Shown here: positions 60,902-64,000 of the stretch, piece after piece
Numbering within the stretch: the stretch's first letter is position 1
How the letters are laid out: the number at the start of each line of letters is the position of its first letter
Assembly (NCBI GenBank): GCA_018826515.1
Contig: JAHKAM010000034.1
Span: 92,532-156,531 of the forward strand
DNA from: Alphaproteobacteria bacterium
GTDB taxonomy: Bacteria > Pseudomonadota > Alphaproteobacteria > Caulobacterales > Caulobacteraceae
Length of the DNA: 64,000 bases
Direction of reading: 5' to 3'
Program-made: the position numbers and the translations under genes
The notes under the pieces: model-generated
The model's input: the letters and a program-made list of their open reading frames with translations, nothing else
The model's database searches: none
What the model was told of the DNA's origin: nothing

Positions 60902-61921
60902 TCATGCGGTGAGGGTCCGGGCCAGGGCGCGTTCGAAGCCGGCGGCCCCGGGGCCGGGCAGGACCTCGCCGAGCCGACCGCTCTCATAGAGCTCGAAAAC
61001 CGCCGGGTGGACGTAGGAGGACCGGCACACCGTGGGCGTGTTGCCGAGCAGGCCGGCCACCGCCTTGACGCAGACGGTGATCCGGCGTCGTGCGTCCGCG
61101 GGCGAGGCCGGCGGTTCGGCTTCGCGCAGGGCCCGCGCGGCCGACACCGTCCCGGCCCAGGTCCGGAAATCCTTGGCCGAGAAGGCGTCGCCCATGGCCT
61201 CGCGGATGTAGGCGTTCACGTCGTCGGACGTGATGGCGCACAGGTCGCCGTCGGGGTCGCGATATTTGAACAGCTGTTGACCCGGCAGGTCGCGCAGGGA
61301 GCGGATGACGGTCGCCAGCCGTCGGTCGCGCACCCGCACCTCGTGCTCGACCCCGCTCTTGCCCTTGAAGGCGAAGGTCAGGGCGGTTCCGGTCAGGTCC
61401 AGATGGCGTTTGTTGAGCGTGGTCAGCCCATAGGAGCGGTTCTGTTTCGCATATTGCGCATTGCCGACCCGGATCAGGGTGATTTCCAGCAGACGGACCG
61501 CCGTGGCCAGAACCTTCTCCCGCGACACGCCGCGCCGGTTCAGGTCAGTCTCGACCCGCTTGCGCAGCCTTGGCAGGGCCCGGGCGAACTCCGGGAGACG
61601 TTCGAACTTGCTCTCCGAGGCGTGGCGGCTCCAGTCCTCGTGATAGCGGTACTGTTTTCGGCCCTTCATGTCCCGGCCGGTGGCCTGGATGTGGCCGGTG
61701 GCGCGGGGGCAGATCCAGACGTCAGTCCAGGCGGGCGGGATGCCGAGGGCGCGGATGCGGTCCAGCCGCTTCGCGTCGCGTATCAGTTCGCCCTTCGCAT
61801 CGTGATAGGCGAAGCCCTTGCCGGCCGGCGTGCGTCTGAGACCCGGGTGTTCGTCGCTGCACCAGGTCAGGCCCGTGGGGACCTCGGCCCGCGCGGGCAC
61901 ATCAAGGGCGCCGTGGGCCAT
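60902..61921 (-). CDS. DNA topoisomerase IB (poxvirus/bacterial type)
   Basis: From the ATG at 61921 the protein has 339 residues. The N-terminal domain contains KGFAYHDAKGELIRDAKRLDRI and IPPAWTDVWICPRATGHIQATGRD. The catalytic domain has RVGNAQYAKQNRSYGLTTL, SAKDFRTWAGTVSAA and the nucleophilic Tyr in CRSSYVHPAV. It relaxes supercoils through a 3'-phosphotyrosine link. The frame stays open far upstream (to 62947), but that part is the shadow of rlmJ. It is divergent from rlmJ. Confidence 0.95.
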   Translation of the reverse strand: MAHGALDVPARAEVPTGLTWCSDEHPGLRRTPAGKGFAYHDAKGELIRDAKRLDRIRALGIPPAWTDVWICPRATGHIQATGRDMKGRKQYRYHEDWSRHASESKFERLPEFARALPRLRKRVETDLNRRGVSREKVLATAVRLLEITLIRVGNAQYAKQNRSYGLTTLNKRHLDLTGTALTFAFKGKSGVEHEVRVRDRRLATVIRSLRDLPGQQLFKYRDPDGDLCAITSDDVNAYIREAMGDAFSAKDFRTWAGTVSAARALREAEPPASPADARRRITVCVKAVAGLLGNTPTVCRSSYVHPAVFELYESGRLGEVLPGPGAAGFERALARTLTA

Positions 61922-62044
61922 CAGCCTTGTCCGCCCGATGATGACGCCGTCATGTGAGTCTCTCGCGATCTGCCGAGCGCCAACGTGGCCCGGGGACCGC
62001 CGGTTCCCCTTGACCCGCGTCGCGGGGCGCGGGAGGGCAGGGCG

Positions 62045-62866
62045 ATGAACTATCGCCACAGCTTCCACGCCGGGAATTTCGCCGACATCGTCAAACATGC
62101 CCTGCTGCTCTGGCTGCTGGAGCGGCGGCAGGCGCAGGGGCCGGTCAGCGTGATCGACACTCACGCCGGGGCCGGTCTGTATGACCTGACCGGCGATGCC
62201 GCGCGGTCGAAAGAGGCGGAGGCCGGCATCGCCCGGCTGATGGCGGCGGACGATCGGCCGCCTCTGATCGAGGCGCTGGCCGCCGAGGTGGCGCGGCTCA
62301 ATCCGGAGGGCGGCGCGCGCCTGTATCCGGGCTCGCCCCTGCTGATCGCCGGACGACTGGGCGAGGAAGACCGCTACGTCGGATTCGAGCTGCATCCGCC
62401 GGTGCTGGACCTGCTGACCGAGGCGCTTGAGGCCTTCCCGGCGGCCATGGCCCAGGGCGGCGATGGCTATGACCAGGCGCGGACCTGGGCGGCGGAGGCG
62501 ACCGGCGCCTTCGTCCTGATCGATCCGCCGTTCGAGCAGCCGGACGACTATCATCGCGCCGCCGATACAGCCGCCGCCATCGCCCGGGCCGATCCGCGGG
62601 CGACGGTGGTGATCTGGACGCCGCTGAAGGACATGGAGACCTTCGACGGCTTCCTGCGGCGGCTCGACCAGGCCGGGATCAAGCGGGCGCTGGTCGCCGA
62701 GGCGCGGCTGCGGCCGCTGACCGATCCGATGCGGATGAACGGCTGCGCGGTGGTGGTGCTGAACGCGCCGCCGGGGGCCGAGGCGGCGGCGAACGAGGTC
62801 TGCGGCTGGGTGGCTTCGGCGCTCGGCGGCGAGGGCGCGCGGTCCGAGGTCTGGTTTACGGGCTGA
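62045..62866 (+). CDS. rlmJ: 23S rRNA (adenine2030-N6)-methyltransferase
   Basis: From the ATG at 62045 the protein has 273 residues. It starts with the diagnostic NYRHSFHAGNFADIVKHALL, has the SAM motif DTHAGAGLYDL (about 38-48) and the catalytic DPPFE of an N6-adenine methyltransferase (about 161-165, VLIDPPFEQPDDY). It modifies A2030 of 23S rRNA. It stops four bases before the convergent monooxygenase gene. Confidence 0.96.
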   Translation: MNYRHSFHAGNFADIVKHALLLWLLERRQAQGPVSVIDTHAGAGLYDLTGDAARSKEAEAGIARLMAADDRPPLIEALAAEVARLNPEGGARLYPGSPLLIAGRLGEEDRYVGFELHPPVLDLLTEALEAFPAAMAQGGDGYDQARTWAAEATGAFVLIDPPFEQPDDYHRAADTAAAIARADPRATVVIWTPLKDMETFDGFLRRLDQAGIKRALVAEARLRPLTDPMRMNGCAVVVLNAPPGAEAAANEVCGWVASALGGEGARSEVWFTG

Positions 62867-62870
62867 GGCC

Positions 62871-63179
62871 CTATTCGATGACTTCGCCGGCCTCGTAGAG
62901 GTGCGGTTCGAAGGTGGCGATGGCCATGATCGGCTCCATGGCGGCATTCACGGCGGGGCCGCGGGCCATGGCCTTCCAGTCTTCCTGCGAGCGCCAGACG
63001 GCGTGGACCGCCGCCACCTTGCCGTTCAGGCCGCGGTGCAGGGTGGCGGAGATAAATCCCTCGGCGCCGCGCTGGGCCCGGACCATCACCGCCAGTAACT
63101 CCATCAGCGCGTCGAGCCGTTCGGGCTGGCAGCGATAGACGTTGATCAGGACGACGGGATCGGAAGCGGTATCGGTCAT
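62871..63179 (-). CDS. Antibiotic biosynthesis monooxygenase (ABM)-family protein
   Basis: From the ATG at 63179 the protein has 102 residues, the size of a single ABM ferredoxin-like domain: VVLINVYRCQPERLDALMELL, GFISATLHRGLNGKVAAVHAVW and SQEDWKAMARGPAVNAAM. ABM proteins act as dimers, as small cofactor-free oxygenases or as haem-handling proteins. The reaction here is unknown. An ATG four codons upstream (63191) is possible. Confidence 0.88.
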   Translation of the reverse strand: MTDTASDPVVLINVYRCQPERLDALMELLAVMVRAQRGAEGFISATLHRGLNGKVAAVHAVWRSQEDWKAMARGPAVNAAMEPIMAIATFEPHLYEAGEVIE

Positions 63180-63252
63180 GGGGCGCCCCATAGCGGATCG
63201 CTCTTCCGCCGTCTTGCGCGATCGCCCATATCGGTCGGACGAGGAGGCCTGA

Positions 63253-63942
63253 ATGACCCGAATTGCGATCCTTGAGACCGGCGCGCCGCCGCCGGCTATG
63301 GCCGCCGCCCACGGCGACTATCCGGCCATGTTCCGCGACCTGCTGGGCGAGGCGTTCGATTTCGAGACCTTTGACGTTCAGGCCGGACAGTGGCCGGAGG
63401 CGGGGGATTTCGATGCGGCGATCATCACCGGCTCGGCGGCGGGGGTCTATGAGGACGCGCCCTGGATCGGCGACCTGCTGGACTGGATCCGGGCGGCGAA
63501 GGGCCGGACGCGGCTGGTCGGGGTCTGTTTCGGCCATCAGGCCATGGCCCAGGCGCTGGGCGGGCGGGTCGAGAAGTCGGAGCGCGGCTGGGGCGTGGGG
63601 CTGCACCGGTATCAGGTCGAGTCGGTCGAGCCATGGATGACGCCGGCCGCCGCGGCGGTCGCGATTCCGGCGTCGCATCAGGATCAGGTGGTGGAGAAGC
63701 CGGCCGACGCCCGCGTCCTGCTGCGCAGCGACTTCACCCCGTTCGCCGGGCTGGCCTGGGGCGAGGACGCGATCAGCTTTCAGGCCCACCCGGAGTTCAC
63801 CCCGGCCTTCGCCACCGATCTGACGGCCGGACGGCACGACCGGATCGATCCGGCGCTGGTGGCGCGGGCCGTGGACAGTCTGAAGGCGCCGGACGACCGG
63901 GCGATGGTCGGCGGGTGGATCAGGGCGTTCATCGGGGCGTGA
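63253..63942 (+). CDS. Class I glutamine amidotransferase-like protein
   Basis: This 229-residue protein has a GATase1 fold of the GuaA-like stand-alone type: AAIITGSAAGVYEDAPWI, the nucleophilic Cys in LVGVCFGHQAMAQALGG (about 91-107), and the His and Glu of the triad in ISFQAHPEFTPAF (about 178-190). It may hydrolyse gamma-glutamyl compounds or donate ammonia to an unknown partner; no synthetase domain is present. GAGGAGG lies a few bases before the ATG. Confidence 0.92.
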   Translation: MTRIAILETGAPPPAMAAAHGDYPAMFRDLLGEAFDFETFDVQAGQWPEAGDFDAAIITGSAAGVYEDAPWIGDLLDWIRAAKGRTRLVGVCFGHQAMAQALGGRVEKSERGWGVGLHRYQVESVEPWMTPAAAAVAIPASHQDQVVEKPADARVLLRSDFTPFAGLAWGEDAISFQAHPEFTPAFATDLTAGRHDRIDPALVARAVDSLKAPDDRAMVGGWIRAFIGA

Positions 63943-63948
63943 TCATTC

Positions 63949-64000
63949 CTCCCCCGGAGCGAAGCGACAGGGGGAGGGGGACCGCCGGAACGGCGGTGGA
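63949..64000. repeat. Intergenic repeat cut by the window end
   Basis: CCTCCCCCGGAGCGAAGCGA and GGGGGAGGGGGACC, then a CCGCCGGAACGGCGG hairpin and TGGA, follow the layout of the element at 27761-27894. The right part lies outside the window. Confidence 0.6.

Overview
This 64 kb window is high-GC DNA with strong G/C preference at third codon positions. It looks like the chromosome of a Caulobacteraceae alphaproteobacterium, probably Brevundimonas or a close relative. The evidence is the flagellar gene order fliF-fliG-flbE-fliN-flbD-flhA, CtrA-type boxes (TTAA-N7-TTAA) in front of flagellar operons, CarD/CdnL, an EcfG-type stress promoter, a split F0 ATP synthase operon, and intergenic palindromes of a kind common in this family. 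I see no phage, integrase, insertion sequence, CRISPR array or replication origin.

Layout. 0-6.3 kb: a shortened FtsW/RodA-like membrane protein, carD, the ferredoxin fdxA, a YceI protein, an S4-domain protein, a Suv3-like helicase and tRNA-Arg(CCU). 6.3-10.1 kb: a possible 31-residue membrane peptide, a DUF983 protein, a large exported TPR protein and HU. 10.2-12.6 kb: fliOP diverging from flgBC-fliE. 12.6-17.1 kb: a 2-oxoglutarate oxygenase, an acyltransferase, a pentapeptide-repeat protein, a spermidine-synthase-like protein and folE. 17.3-27.8 kb: fliQ-fliR-flhB, then fliF-fliG-flbE(fliH)-fliN-flbD, a class A beta-lactamase and flhA. 27.9-32.5 kb: a membrane protein, a four-gene signalling operon and csbD. 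32.5-39.6 kb: three tandem related secreted proteins, a VWA protein, an Asp/Arg hydroxylase, GNAT, HDAC-like, histidine phosphatase and cyclophilin genes. 39.6-43.4 kb: an inverted-repeat element, then xseB, a CsaA-like gene, ispA and dxs. 43.4-46.6 kb: a gene remnant and the F0 operon atpI-B-E-F'-F. 46.7-52 kb: a membrane protein and the glycine cleavage operon gcvT-H-PA-PB behind a tandem glycine riboswitch. 52-64 kb: adenine deaminase, argS, ispH, an MliC-like lipoprotein, kbl-tdh, an OGFr-like protein, topoisomerase IB, rlmJ and small enzymes.

How the genes work together. The flagellar genes encode the export gate (FliO, P, Q, R, FlhA, FlhB), MS-ring, switch and rod, plus the sigma-54 activator FlbD. 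Three of their promoters share one 38-bp layout: a CtrA box, a 9-bp gap and the palindrome GGCA-N5-TGCC. A fourth CtrA-like box faces fliO. ispA, dxs and ispH are isoprenoid genes. kbl and tdh turn threonine into glycine, which the riboswitch-controlled cleavage system can oxidise.

The points most worth a second look are the 38-bp promoter module with back-to-back CtrA sites, the beta-lactamase coupled to flhA, the three tandem secreted cysteine-containing proteins, the EcfG promoter on csbD beside a HisKA_2 phosphorelay operon, and the mobile-looking palindromic elements.
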